Source: CAWCDJ01 sp963796675
Lineage (GTDB): Bacteria > Acidobacteriota > Terriglobia > Bryobacterales > Bryobacteraceae
Length of the DNA stretch: 64,000 nucleotides
Direction of reading: 5' to 3'
NCBI GenBank assembly: GCA_963796675.1
Contig: CAWCMS010000013.1
Coordinates: 62,001-126,000, forward strand
The first letter of the stretch is position 1, and every line of letters starts with the position of its first letter. Both the position numbers and the translations under genes were made by a program. The notes under the pieces were generated by a model that was not told the DNA's origin, searched no databases, and was given only the letters and a program-made list of their open reading frames with translations. Shown one piece after another: positions 33,169 through 44,491 of the stretch.

Positions 33169-33943
33169 ATGTCTCTAGCCTGGCCGGCGCTGGCGGCCCT
33201 GTGTTGCGGGGTCGCCTGGGGAGCGGCTCCATCCTACTCGGTGACCGGAATCGTCAATGCGAGCAACTACGCTCCGGGTCCGTTTGCGCCGAATTCGATT
33301 CTTTCCCTCTTCGGCACGGACCTGGCGATTTCAGAGCACTTCCTGACCTCCGCCGACATCATCAACAATACCCTCCCCACGGAGCTCAATTCGACGCGCA
33401 TCTATGTCGATGGAATCAATGTGCCGCTATTCTATGTAGCGCCCGGCCAGATCAATTTCCTGGTGCCGAGCAAGCAAAGCATAGGGCCGGCGGTCATCCG
33501 GGTGGCTCGCGAGGGCTTGTCCGGGCCGGAGGTCGACCATCCCGATCGTGGATGCAGCGCCGGCGCTGTTTCTGGCCCCGACCGGATACGCAATCGCGTC
33601 GCACAATGCCGATTATTCGCTGGTATCGCCCGATTCCCCGGCCCACGGCGGAGAAGTGGTGATTGTCTGGGCCACCGGCATGGGAAGGACGGTCACCAAT
33701 CCGCAAACGGGCGAGATCCCATCGTACGTTTCGTCGATTGTGGACCTTCCCGAGCTGATCGTGACCCTGAACGGGCAAGCCGTGGATCCGTCGGCTGTCC
33801 TCTATGCGGGCTTGTCGCCGGGCTGCGCCGGGCTCTACCAGATCAATCTCTTGCTGCCCGGGGATCCCGGCGCCAATCCGGAGATCCGGGATTTTCTCGG
33901 GCCGCAATCGTCGCCGGCAGGTCTGAAATTGGCGGTTCAGTAG
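33169..33943 (+). CDS. Secreted Solibacter-type C-terminal-domain protein, one frameshift
   Basis: A roughly 257-aa protein with a signal peptide (MSLAWPALAALCCGVAWGAA) and then nearly only the domain known as the Solibacter uncharacterised C-terminal domain (TIGR03437 type). Its marks are VNASNYAPGPFAPNSILSLF, FYVAPGQINFLVP, and, after one extra G near 33535, AAPALFLAPTGYAIASHNAD then VVIVWATGMGRTV. This domain usually ends very large secreted proteins in Solibacter relatives; here it stands almost alone. An ATG at 33124 is an alternative start. Role unknown; useful mainly as a lineage marker. Confidence 0.75.
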
Positions 33944-34013
33944 GGCGCCGCAACTTTTCCCGGCCGGGACGCGTTGAATAGGTAGGCTAGGAATCGGTTC
34001 AGGAGCTTTTTGG

Positions 34014-34762
34014 ATGGTCCTTACGGCCCTTACTCTTAACCAGCTTTCGCCGTTTCGCGGGCGTTGGCCCAGCCCGCGGCGTACACCGTCGATCCGGGCA
34101 CGAAGATACCATTGAGCCTCATCAACACCATCAGCACCAAGCATTCCGCCCAAGGCGACCGCGTTTACCTGGAGACGTCATTCCCGGTGCTGTCCGGCGG
34201 GCGGATCGTCGTTCCGGTGGGTAGCTATGTGGCGGGCACCGTCACTCAGGTCAAGAAACCGGGCCGCATGAAGGGACGCGGCGAACTCTACATCCGCTTC
34301 GACACCCTCACGCTCCCCAACGGCGTGACGCGCGACTTCCGCGCGCGCATCGGCGGCTTGGATGGACAGGCGACCGGCGAACTGGATAAATCCGAAGGCA
34401 AGATCAAGAGCGAAGGCAACAAGGCAGGCGATGCCCGGACGATCGGCGAGGCCGCCGGAGCCGGAGCCTCCATCGGGGTGATCGCGGGGAATGCCGCGAG
34501 CCACGCCGGGATGGGCGCGGGCATCGGCGCTGCTGCGGGAGCCGCGGCCGGACTGATCGGCGTGCTGGTGACGCGAGGTCCCGACGCTGTGCTTTCCCGC
34601 GGCAGCACAGTCGAAATGATTCTCGACCGGCAGGTTTCCTTCAGCGACGCCGACCTGAACTTCGGTAATTACCAGCCACCTCGCGCCGCGGGGAGCAGCG
34701 TTCCGGTCACGCAGAGCCAGAAATCCGCCGTACCGCTGACGACCCGGCGCGTTCCGGAATAG
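34014..34762 (+). CDS. Glycine-zipper protein with TrbI-like beta segment; start region uncertain
   Basis: The clear reading frame (from about 34040) starts with ALAQPAAYTVDPGTKIPLSL and includes GRIVVPVGSYVAGTVTQVKK, a pattern like the TrbI/VirB10 beta-barrel domain. It then has a glycine-zipper stretch (GAGASIGVIAGNAASHAGMG and AGAAAGLIGVLV) and ends with STVEMILDRQVSF. AGGAG precedes an ATG at 34014, but that ATG is in another frame, so one base is probably missing near 34037; otherwise a TTG at 34064 would be the start. The glycine zipper suggests envelope association. Function unknown. Confidence 0.6.
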
Positions 34763-34765
34763 CCG

Positions 34766-36116
<1,351 letters not shown>

Positions 36117-36136
<20 letters not shown>

Positions 36137-36570
36137 ACAGCGCCTCCCCGTACTCCACGGGCTGTCCGTTGTGAACCAGCTTGCTTTCGATGACGCCCGG
36201 AGGTCTCGGCTTCGATCTCGTTCATGAGCTTCATGGATTCGATGATGCAGAGGACCTTGCCCGGCTGCACGCGCTCGCCCACCCGGACGAACGGCGGGCT
36301 ACCCGGCGAGGGGCCTTCGTAGAACGTGCCGACGATCGGAGACTTAACCAGCACGAGGCTGGCGTCAGCGGACTTCTCCGCCTTCTCCTTCGGCGGCTCG
36401 GCAGCGGCAACCGGCGCGGGAGCCGCGGCAGCGAGCGTCACCTCCTGGGGAGCCGCCGCGAATGCCGCGCGGCGGATGCGCACGCGGTTCTCTCCGCGCT
36501 GCACTTCCAGTTCGGCGATCCCCGTTTCCGAGGCTAAGGCAATTAACTCGCGAATCTCATCGACGGTCAT
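36117..36570 (-). CDS. accB: Biotin carboxyl carrier protein AccB, one frameshift
   Basis: The biotin carrier of acetyl-CoA carboxylase, about 150 aa. It begins MTVDEIRELIALASETGIAE, has an Ala/Pro/Lys linker and ends in the biotinyl domain with the target Lys in CIIESMKLMNEIEAE. After one extra base near 36198 the last strand and stop follow as VIESKLVHNGQPVEYGEALF then AIRAV. The stop lies inside the start region of accC, so the pair is co-translated. The transcript starts upstream in a 160-base gap that also holds a palindromic element. Confidence 0.85.
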
Positions 36571-36618
36571 TAATGGATTAGCTTAGCAGCAGACGCACCC
36601 CGGACATTGCCCACTCGG

Positions 36619-36706
36619 TGTGGGGCAGGTCTTCAACCTGCATCGGGCTTCAGCCCGATCGCTGGAGGTGGGCTGAAGCCCACCGCAGAATGAATTCTGC
36701 CCCACA
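36619..36706. repeat. 88-bp palindromic element, copy 1
   Basis: A perfect outer inverted repeat, TGTGGGGCAG (36619-36628) and CTGCCCCACA (36697-36706), encloses hairpins: AGGT-CTTCA-ACCT, ATCGGGCT-TC-AGCCCGAT and GGTGGGCT-GA-AGCCCACC. The last two are also complementary to each other at their cores, so alternative folds exist. It lies between accB and the E2 gene. A second element of the same length and outer ends, but different inner sequence, is at 52311-52398. This is REP/MITE-like. Confidence 0.75.
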
Positions 36707-36732
36707 AGGACGGCGTGCCATGCGCCCCCGTC

Positions 36733-38051
36733 TTACAGAACTTCTTCCGACCAGTTTTCCAGCACCTGCTTGAGCTTGGTCATGAACTGATCGGCCAATG
36801 CGCCGTCAATCAGGCGGTGGTCGAAAGAGAGCGAAAGGTGGCAGATGGAGCGAATAGCGATGGCGTCGTCGATCACCACGGGAGTCTTATCGACCGTGCC
36901 GACTCCCAGGATCGCCACCTGCGGCTGGTTGATGACCGGCGTGCCGATCAAGCTGCCGAAGCTGCCGAAATTCGTGATGGAGAAGGTTCCGCCGGCCACT
37001 TCGTCCGGCTTCAGCTGGCGGGAACGCGCGCGCGTGGCCAGGTCCACAATGGACCGCTGCAGGCCGAGGACGTTCTTTTCGTCCGCGCCGCGGATGACGG
37101 GAACGATCAGGCCGTTTTCCAGCGCAACCGCGATGCCGATGTTGATCTCGTTGTGATAGATGATGTTCGTTGCATCGAGCGACGCATTGAGCAGCGGGAA
37201 CTGCCGCAATGCCACCACGGAAGCACGCGTGATAAATGGAAGGTAGGTCAGCGAGAAGCCGTAGTTCGCCTGGAAATTCGCCTTGTGGCGCTCCCGCATC
37301 CTGGCCACCTTCGTCATATCCACGCGATGCACGGTGGTAACGTGGGCCGAGGTGCGTTTGGAGAGCACCATGTGCTCGGCGATCTTCTGCCGCATGGTGC
37401 TGAGCGGCTCGACGCGCGTCTTCGCCAGGCCGGCGATTGGCAGAGGAGCAATCGGCTGCGCCACGGGCGCGGGCGGAGGCGCGACCTGCGGGCGGGGAGC
37501 CGGGGGAGGAGGTGCGACCGGTGCCGCGGGCTCGGCGGGGGCGGCCTGCTGCTGCGCGAGGTGGGCTTCGACATCCTGCTTCGTGATCCGGCCGCCGGCG
37601 CCGGTACCGCGCACGAGCGCCAGATCGATGTTGTTTTCGCGGGCCATCTTGCGGACCAGCGGGGAGAGCGGACCGGAGGGCTCGGCCGGAGCGGCTTCTT
37701 CGGCCGCCGGAGGCGCGGCCACGGGCGCTGGTGCAACGGGTGCGGGAGCCGGAGCAACCGGTGCAGGCTCGGCCGGAGGCGGTGCTGCCGCCGCTGCCGG
37801 AGGAGCGGCTGCCGCTCCACCGCCCTCGTCGATACGGGCGACCACGGTATTGATGCTGACGGTTTTCCCCTCTTCCACCAGGACCGCCGACAAAGTGCCG
37901 GCGGCGGGAGAAGGGATCTCCGTATCGACCTTATCGGTCGAGATCTCGAACAGCGGCTCGTCCCGCTCCACGCGGTCGCCGGGCTTCTTGAGCCACTTCG
38001 TCAGCGTCCCTTCTACGATGCTCTCGCCCATCTGGGGCATCACTACGTCAG

Positions 38052-38055
<4 letters not shown>
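36733..38055 (-). CDS. 2-oxoacid dehydrogenase E2 (dihydrolipoamide acyltransferase)
   Basis: A 440-aa E2 component. N-terminal lipoyl domain (MPQMGESIVEGTLTKWLKKP) with the lipoylated Lys in FEISTDKVDTEIP, an Ala/Pro linker, a peripheral-subunit-binding domain (LVRKMARENNIDLALVRGTG), a second linker, and the catalytic domain ending with the active-site LSFDHRLIDGALA. The sequence MPQMGESIVEGT fits the succinyl- or branched-chain type rather than pyruvate E2. It forms an operon with lpd and lipB, which supply E3 and the lipoyl group. No E1 gene is in the window, so the substrate is open. Confidence 0.88.
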
Positions 38056-38733
<678 letters not shown>

Positions 38734-38741
<8 letters not shown>

Positions 38742-40128
38742 TGATCGCCAGACCGTACACAGCGTTGAAGGCTTCGCCTAGCGCTTCGTACAGGGTGGGA
38801 TGGGCGTGAATGGTCTGCATCATCACGTCGACTGTGGCTTCGGCTTCCATAGCCGTCACGGCTTCGGCGATCAGCTCGAACGCCTCCGGCCCGATGATGT
38901 GGACACCGAGGATTTCGCCGTAGCGCTCGTCGCTCACAACTTTGATGAAGCCGTCGTGGCGGCCGAGGATCGTCGCCTTGCTGTCCCCGGCGAACGGGAA
39001 GCGGCCGACCTTCACCTTGTAGCCCTGGGCCTTTGCCTGAGCCTCGGTGAGACCGACGCTGCCGATACCGGGTTCGGTATACGTGCAGCCGGGGATGCGC
39101 ATCTTGTTGATGGGCACCACGGGCTTGCCTGCCATATGGCCCACCGCGATCATGCCCTCGCGCGTCGCCACGTGCGCGAGCTGCGGCGTTCCGGCCACGA
39201 CGTCGCCGATGGCGTAAACGCCGGGCTCGGCAGTCTGCTGGAACTGGTCGACAATGATGAAGCCGCGGTCGAGCTGGACACGCGTGTTTTCGAGCCCGAT
39301 ATTTTCCGTGTTCGGCTTGCGGCCCACCGCCACCAGCAGCTTCTCGGTTTCGAGGACCTCCTGCTTGCCATCCTTGGTGGTGAGGGTGAGGCGAACGCCC
39401 TTGTCGGTTTTCTCGATGTTTTCCGCTCGCGCGCCGGTTTCGACGCGGAGTTTCTGCTTGCGGAAGCAGCGCTCGAGCTCCTTCGAGACGTCCTCGTCCT
39501 CGACGGGCACGACGCGCGGCAGCATCTCGATCACGGTGACGTCGGTGCCGAAGCGCTTGAAGATGGACGCAAATTCCACGCCCACCGCGCCCGCCCCGAT
39601 GATCGCCAGGCTCTTGGGCACGGCATTGAGGTCGAGAATCTCGATGTTGGTAAGGATGCGGTCGGCATCGGGCTGGAGGCCGGGCAGCATCCGCGCTTCC
39701 GAGCCGGTCGCGATGATGATGTTCCTGGCTTCGAGCGTCTGCACGCCGGAATCGGATTTCACCTCGACCTTGCCGCCGCCCTTGAGCGTGGCGTAGCCCG
39801 AAATGCGCTCCACTTTGGCGCGCTTGAGCAGCATCGCCACGCCATTCGAGTGCTTGTTGACGATGCCGTCCTTCCTCTCTTTCACCTTGGGATAATCGAG
39901 CCGCGGATTTTCGACCGAAATGCCTTCTTTATCGGCATGTTCGAACCGTTCCCAGATATCCGCCGTGTGCAGCAGGCTCTTGGTGGGAATGCAGCCCACC
40001 AGCAGACAAGTGCCGCCGAGTTTGGGGCGCTTTTCAATGAGTGCAGTCTTGAGTCCGTACTGGCCGGCGCGAATCGCTGCGGAGTAGCCGCCGGGACCAC
40101 TCCCGATAACAATTAGGTCGTAGGGCAC
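38734..40128 (-). CDS. lpd: Dihydrolipoamide dehydrogenase
   Basis: A 464-aa FAD/NAD disulfide oxidoreductase that reoxidises dihydrolipoamide. FAD motif YDLIVIGSGPGGYSAAIRAG, redox pair in GGTCLLVGCIPTKSLL, NAD motif SLAIIGAGAVGVEFASIFKR, GVYAIGDV, and the C-terminal base in IHAHPTLYEALGEA. The start is taken as the GTG at 40128 (VPYDLIVIG), which leaves 60 bases for divergent promoters before the POTRA gene; a farther ATG at 40179 would leave almost none. It opens the lpd-lipB-E2 operon. Confidence 0.93.
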
Positions 40129-40188
40129 TTTTTTCCATTCTACATACGTCACCGCCGGAAGCGGCGGCGCGTCATACATTTGAAGATT

Positions 40189-41520
40189 ATGAGAAGGCTT
40201 CTCTTCTTTCTGATGCTGGTTGCCGCGGGGGGATTCGGGCAAACCGGCGCCAGGGCCCGCTCGGCGCCGCGGGCCATGAAGTGGCCGGTCCAGGATATCC
40301 GCGTGGAGGGCAACCACCGTTACACCCGGGAGCAGATTCTTGCCGCTATCGGATTGAAAACAGGGCAGATGGCCGGCAAGGCCGATTTTGACTCAGCACG
40401 CGACCGGCTGGTGGCAAGCGGGGCCTTCGAGAATGTCGAATATCAATTCACCGCGGCGCCCACCGGCCATGGCTACCTGGGAATCTTCAAGGTTTCCGAA
40501 GTGCAGCAGGTATATCCGGTGAGCTTCGAGGGGCTCGGAGTTTCCTCGAAAGATCTGGCCGCGACGCTGGCGGCGCGCGATCCTCTCTTTTCCATGGAGG
40601 GGCTGGCAGCGACCCAACCGGTGATCCGGCGCTACACGAAATGGATCCAGGAATACGTGGCGGCCCGCGGCGGGAAAGACCCGATCGTCGGCTCGCTTGA
40701 GCCCTCCGAGCCGGGTGATTACGCCATCGTTTTCCACCCCGACCGGCCTCTACCCGCGGTAGCGCAGGTGACCTTCGAGGGCAACCACGTGCTCGACGAG
40801 AAGGCGCTCCGGGAAGCGGTGGCGACTTCGGCCGTCGGGTCTCCCTACACGGAGGACAACTTCCGCCAGGTGCTGCGGCTGGCGGTCCGTCCGCTGTATG
40901 AAGCGCGCGGACGCGTGCGGGTATCGTTCCCGTCGATCCGCACGGAGCCGGTGAAAGACGTGAAGGGCGTGCACGTATTCGTGAGCGTGGATGAAGGAGA
41001 CAGCTACGAGCTGGGTAAGGTGACGATCGCCGGCCAGCCGCCGCTGCCGGCCCCGACGCTGCTGAAGACGGGCGATTTCAAAACCGGCGACGTGGCGAAT
41101 ATCGAGCGCGTCAACCAGGGGCTCGAGCGCATCCGCAAGGCGGTGGTCCGCGACGGCTACATCGACGCCAGGGTGACCGGCGACCGAACTATCAACGACG
41201 AGAAGAAGAAGGTGGATGTGACGGTCGCGGTGGATGCCGGCCCGCGCTACACGATGGGCCAGCTGAACATCGCGGGCCTGGATCTCGAAGGCGAAGCCGC
41301 CATGCGGAAGATGTGGAACCTGCGGCTGGGCAGCCCGTTCAATCCGGACTATCCCGACCAGTTCCTGAAGCGGGTACACGATGAGGGACTGTTCGACAAT
41401 CTCGGCCCGACGAAATCGGCGACGAAGATCAACGGCGACCGTAGCGTGGATGTGACCCTGACGTTTGCGGGCTCGGGCCCGCAAAAGCGTCCGGGGCGCC
41501 GCGGGCCGGGCGGGATGTGA
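40189..41520 (+). CDS. POTRA-repeat (BamA-like) protein without beta-barrel
   Basis: A 443-aa exported protein. Signal peptide (MRRLLFFLMLVAAGGFGQTG), then POTRA domains: VQDIRVEGNHRYTREQILAA, AQVTFEGNHVLDEKALREAV, YELGKVTIAGQPPLPAPTLL and YTMGQLNIAGLDLEGEAAMR. These are the chaperone repeats of BamA/TamA/FhaC. The protein stops right after them with a Pro/Arg/Gly end (KRPGRRGPGGM), and no 16-strand barrel follows in any frame. It would be a periplasmic soluble POTRA chain, possibly helping the Bam machine. Start ATG 40189; the frame also has a TTG three codons up. Confidence 0.75.
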   Translation: MRRLLFFLMLVAAGGFGQTGARARSAPRAMKWPVQDIRVEGNHRYTREQILAAIGLKTGQMAGKADFDSARDRLVASGAFENVEYQFTAAPTGHGYLGIFKVSEVQQVYPVSFEGLGVSSKDLAATLAARDPLFSMEGLAATQPVIRRYTKWIQEYVAARGGKDPIVGSLEPSEPGDYAIVFHPDRPLPAVAQVTFEGNHVLDEKALREAVATSAVGSPYTEDNFRQVLRLAVRPLYEARGRVRVSFPSIRTEPVKDVKGVHVFVSVDEGDSYELGKVTIAGQPPLPAPTLLKTGDFKTGDVANIERVNQGLERIRKAVVRDGYIDARVTGDRTINDEKKKVDVTVAVDAGPRYTMGQLNIAGLDLEGEAAMRKMWNLRLGSPFNPDYPDQFLKRVHDEGLFDNLGPTKSATKINGDRSVDVTLTFAGSGPQKRPGRRGPGGM

Positions 41521-41524
41521 CGGC

Positions 41525-43183
41525 CTAGCGGGTTGAGCTGTCGTGCGGCAAGGGATCGACATTGGACAGGAATCTCTCCCACCCCGCGGCAGAACTGATT
41601 GTCACCAGATGATCGCCTTCTTCGAGACACAGACCTGGACGCGGCCAAAGGGTGCGGCTTTGGCGAAGCACCAGGATCAGTTCCACCTGGCGTTCCGGCC
41701 CGATCACGACGGATTCCAGCGCCTTGCCCACGTAGGCGCTCTCCGGGCGCAGGACGCCCTGTCGAATCTCGCGGCCATCGGGTAAACGGACCGGCACGCC
41801 CGCCTCCACCAGCGAGATCAACTCCAGACCCTCGAAATCAGGGATCTTCCAGCCATCGCGCGTGCGTAGCAGGTCCATGGCGGTTCGCAATTCATCGCGG
41901 TAGTGCGCGGGAGAATGGGCGCGGGTGGGCACCTGAGCTTCGTAGAGGCTCGGATATTTGAGGTGGAAACGGTCGGCGAACAGGTTCTGTACCAGATTGC
42001 TAAGGATCACCGCCAGAGCGGCGGCCACCAGCAGGCCGTAGCCGCCGGTCATCTCCGTGACCATCAGGAGGCTGGCAATCGGCACCCGCGCCGCGGCCCC
42101 GAAAACCGCCGCCATCCCCACCACGGTGAAGGCCGCCGCCGGTTCATGGAAGAGACGGCCCATCATGCCACCGAACATCGCGCCCACGTAAAGGCTGGGA
42201 GCGAAGACACCGCCCGACCCTCCCGAGCCGATCGTGAACGCGAAGGTGAGCATTTTGGCGAAGGCGAGCACCAGGAGGAGCGTCAGCCCCAGATGGCCGT
42301 CGATCGCCTGCTGGATCCATTCGTAGCCGCCGCCGAGGACCTGCGGCAGGGCAATCGCCACCAGCCCCACCATCAGGCCGCCGATCGCCGGTTTGAAGTG
42401 CGGGGGGCAGGGGATGCGATGGAAGGCGTCGCGCACGCCGTAGAGAGTCGCCGGCAGGATGACGGCCACCAGGCCGCTCATGAGCCCCAGCACGGCGTAC
42501 CATCCGTAGCCGGCCGAGGTCGGGGCGGGAAGGTCGACCGGAACGCGGAAAAGGGGCCGGAATCCGACAAACCAGCCGTTGATGCAGTAGGCCACGATCG
42601 AAGCCAGCAGAGTGTAGGGGAGAGCGTTCGACTCGAACTCCATCTCACTGTAGAGCACTTCCACCGCGAAGAAGGCCGTTCCCACGGGCGAACGAAAGAT
42701 AGCGGAAAGGCCTGCCGCCATGCCGATCACGAGTAACAGGCGGCGGTCCTTTTCCGAACGCCGGGTCCACTGCGCGTAGATGGAGCCGACGCCGGCGGCA
42801 ATCAGCGCGGTCGGACCTTCGCGACCGGCGGAACCGCCCGAGCCGATGGTGACGGCCGAGGCCAGGGTCTTGATGACCGGCACTCGCGCCCGGATCATTC
42901 CGCCGAGGCGATGAAACGCCTTCACTACCGTATCGGTTCCGTGGCCCTCGGCTTCCGGGGCGAACGTGTAAACGAGCAGTCCCGAAATCAGGCCGCCGAG
43001 AGTCGTGGAAACGAGAACCCGCCAGTCGGCCGTGTGGGATAGCAGGTGGTATCCCGCCATACGGTCAAGGAAGATGCTGCGGAAAAACGCGAGCAGGATC
43101 TCGAACACGCGTGCACTCAGCGCGCCTACCACGCCCAACAGAACGGCATCGAAGACCAGTAGTTGCTGCCGGCGCAGCTTCAT
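41525..43183 (-). CDS. CLC chloride channel/antiporter with C-terminal TrkA-C-like domain
   Basis: A 552-aa CLC protein. Selectivity motifs are GSGGSAGREGP (with the gating Glu), and GSGGSGGVFAPSL; about ten or more membrane helices span residues 10-430. After the membrane part come about 100 residues (PDGREIRQGVLRPESAYVGK, LCLEEGDHLVTIS) resembling a TrkA-C domain. It should move chloride or a related anion, probably coupled to protons given the gating Glu. The ATG at 43183 overlaps the methyltransferase stop as ATGA. The long open frame farther upstream is a shadow of that gene. Confidence 0.88.
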   Translation of the reverse strand: MKLRRQQLLVFDAVLLGVVGALSARVFEILLAFFRSIFLDRMAGYHLLSHTADWRVLVSTTLGGLISGLLVYTFAPEAEGHGTDTVVKAFHRLGGMIRARVPVIKTLASAVTIGSGGSAGREGPTALIAAGVGSIYAQWTRRSEKDRRLLLVIGMAAGLSAIFRSPVGTAFFAVEVLYSEMEFESNALPYTLLASIVAYCINGWFVGFRPLFRVPVDLPAPTSAGYGWYAVLGLMSGLVAVILPATLYGVRDAFHRIPCPPHFKPAIGGLMVGLVAIALPQVLGGGYEWIQQAIDGHLGLTLLLVLAFAKMLTFAFTIGSGGSGGVFAPSLYVGAMFGGMMGRLFHEPAAAFTVVGMAAVFGAAARVPIASLLMVTEMTGGYGLLVAAALAVILSNLVQNLFADRFHLKYPSLYEAQVPTRAHSPAHYRDELRTAMDLLRTRDGWKIPDFEGLELISLVEAGVPVRLPDGREIRQGVLRPESAYVGKALESVVIGPERQVELILVLRQSRTLWPRPGLCLEEGDHLVTISSAAGWERFLSNVDPLPHDSSTR

Positions 43184-43881
43184 GAAACGTTCCCCAGCTT
43201 CCAGAGAATCTGGCGGAGCATTCCAAGGACCACTGGCGCGTCGCGTCCGGCGATGTCCAGGCGACGCACCAGGCGGCGCACCTTTTCGCCAGTCGATTCG
43301 GATGTGATGGGGTTCACGTACCCGCACTGTTCGAGCACTTCGAGCAGCATCCGGGTGATCTGCTCGGTCTCGGCCGACGAAGCGCGGTGGATCCGCTCGG
43401 GCTCGGCGTGCACGGCCTCGGGGTCGCGCGCCAACTCGTAGAGGCACAGCGCGACGGCCTGCCCGAGATTCATGGAAAGGCCGCGATCGACGGTGGGGAT
43501 GCGCATCAGCCAGTGGCAGTGGCTGAGTTCGTCGTTCGAGAGGCCGTACTTTTCCGAACCGAAGAGGAGCGCGACGGGCGCCTGCGGCAGCGTTTGCGAG
43601 ATGAGACGCGCGCCGTATTCGAGGCGGCGGATGGGGTGCTGCAGTTCGCGGTGGCCGACCGACGTGGTGCCGACCACGAGCCGGCAATCGGCCACGGCAT
43701 CGGACACGCTCGAATATTCTTCAGCCGTCTGGAGAAGCGGGGCGGCGCCGACGGCCGAACGCGCTTCGCGAAAGGCAACGTCGTAAGGGTTGACCACGCG
43801 CAGAATGGAGAACCCGAAGTTAGCCATAGCGCGCGCCGCCGCGCCGATATTGAGCGGATTCCGCGTGGAGACCATGACCAC
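43180..43881 (-). CDS. SpoU-class RNA 2'-O-methyltransferase (TrmJ-like)
   Basis: A roughly 233-aa SPOUT methyltransferase. Motif 1 is VSTRNPLNIGAAARAMANFG with the catalytic Asn-Ile-Gly-Ala; motif 2 is VALLFGSEKYGLSNDELSHC and motif 3 is RIPTVDRGLSMNLGQAVALC. This matches TrmJ (tRNA Cm/Um32) most closely. The C-terminal 75 residues are helical. The start is unclear: no ATG lies before the first strand, so the GTG at 43881 is taken; an ATG at 43875 would cut into it. It lies between thiE and the CLC gene, with ATGA overlap to the latter. Confidence 0.82.
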   Translation of the reverse strand: MVMVSTRNPLNIGAAARAMANFGFSILRVVNPYDVAFREARSAVGAAPLLQTAEEYSSVSDAVADCRLVVGTTSVGHRELQHPIRRLEYGARLISQTLPQAPVALLFGSEKYGLSNDELSHCHWLMRIPTVDRGLSMNLGQAVALCLYELARDPEAVHAEPERIHRASSAETEQITRMLLEVLEQCGYVNPITSESTGEKVRRLVRRLDIAGRDAPVVLGMLRQILWKLGNVS

Positions 43882-43927
43882 GCGCAGATTGTCTTTGGAC
43901 GTTGTATCGATAGTTCGATCGTAGCGC

Positions 43928-44491
43928 TTAGGACTGGAACAATGAAATCCCGGCGACGCCCGCGGCGCCTGCCGCCACACATTCGGGGGCATTCTCCGCG
44001 GTGATGCCACCGAGCGCGAGCACCGGAATCCGCACTGACTCGGCCGCAGTCCGCAGATTTCGGAGGCCCTGCGGCGGACCGTTCGGCGTTTTCGAAATCG
44101 TGGGGTAGATGGGGCTGAAGAGCACGAAATCGGCGCGCTCCTCTTCCGCTGCACGGACTTCTGCCAGCAAGTGCGCGGAAACGCCGATCCGAAAATCGGG
44201 CGGAGTGATGGCGCGCAGGACATGCGGCGCGATGGACCGGCCCGGCAGGTGTACGCCATGAGCGCCGCAGGCGAGCGCGACATCGGCGCGCGAGTTCACC
44301 AGAATGCGGGTGCCCCGCGGATTCGGGAGTTCGAGCGCGCGGCGGACGAGCGCACACAGCTCGCGGGCGGGCAGATCCTTCTCGCGGATCTGAACGTACT
44401 CGACGCCCTCCCGAAGGGCGCGCGCGATGTATCCGAGTACGGCCTCGATGCCGCCGGCCGTGCGACGGTCCGTAATATAGCAGCGGATCAT
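43928..44491 (-). CDS. thiE: Thiamine phosphate synthase
   Basis: A 187-aa TIM-barrel enzyme that joins HMP-PP and thiazole phosphate. Visible: MIRCYITDRRTAGGIEAVLG, VEYVQIREKDLPARELCALV, RILVNSRADVALACGAHGVH then LPG, FRIGVSAHLLAEVRAAEEER, FVLFSPIYPTISKTPNGPPQ, and GGITAENAPECVAAGAAGVA. It is slightly shorter than usual (about 210 aa). In place of the usual HLGQ it has HLPG, as in TenI-like members, so a TenI (thiazole tautomerase) role cannot be excluded. ATG 44491 overlaps the FmdE stop by four bases. No TPP riboswitch is visible. Confidence 0.75.
   Translation of the reverse strand: MIRCYITDRRTAGGIEAVLGYIARALREGVEYVQIREKDLPARELCALVRRALELPNPRGTRILVNSRADVALACGAHGVHLPGRSIAPHVLRAITPPDFRIGVSAHLLAEVRAAEEERADFVLFSPIYPTISKTPNGPPQGLRNLRTAAESVRIPVLALGGITAENAPECVAAGAAGVAGISLFQS

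Noticed and set aside
43928..44491. A TPP riboswitch controlling thiE
   Set aside because: thiE starts inside the fmdE stop and there is no leader; I see no THI-element sequence.
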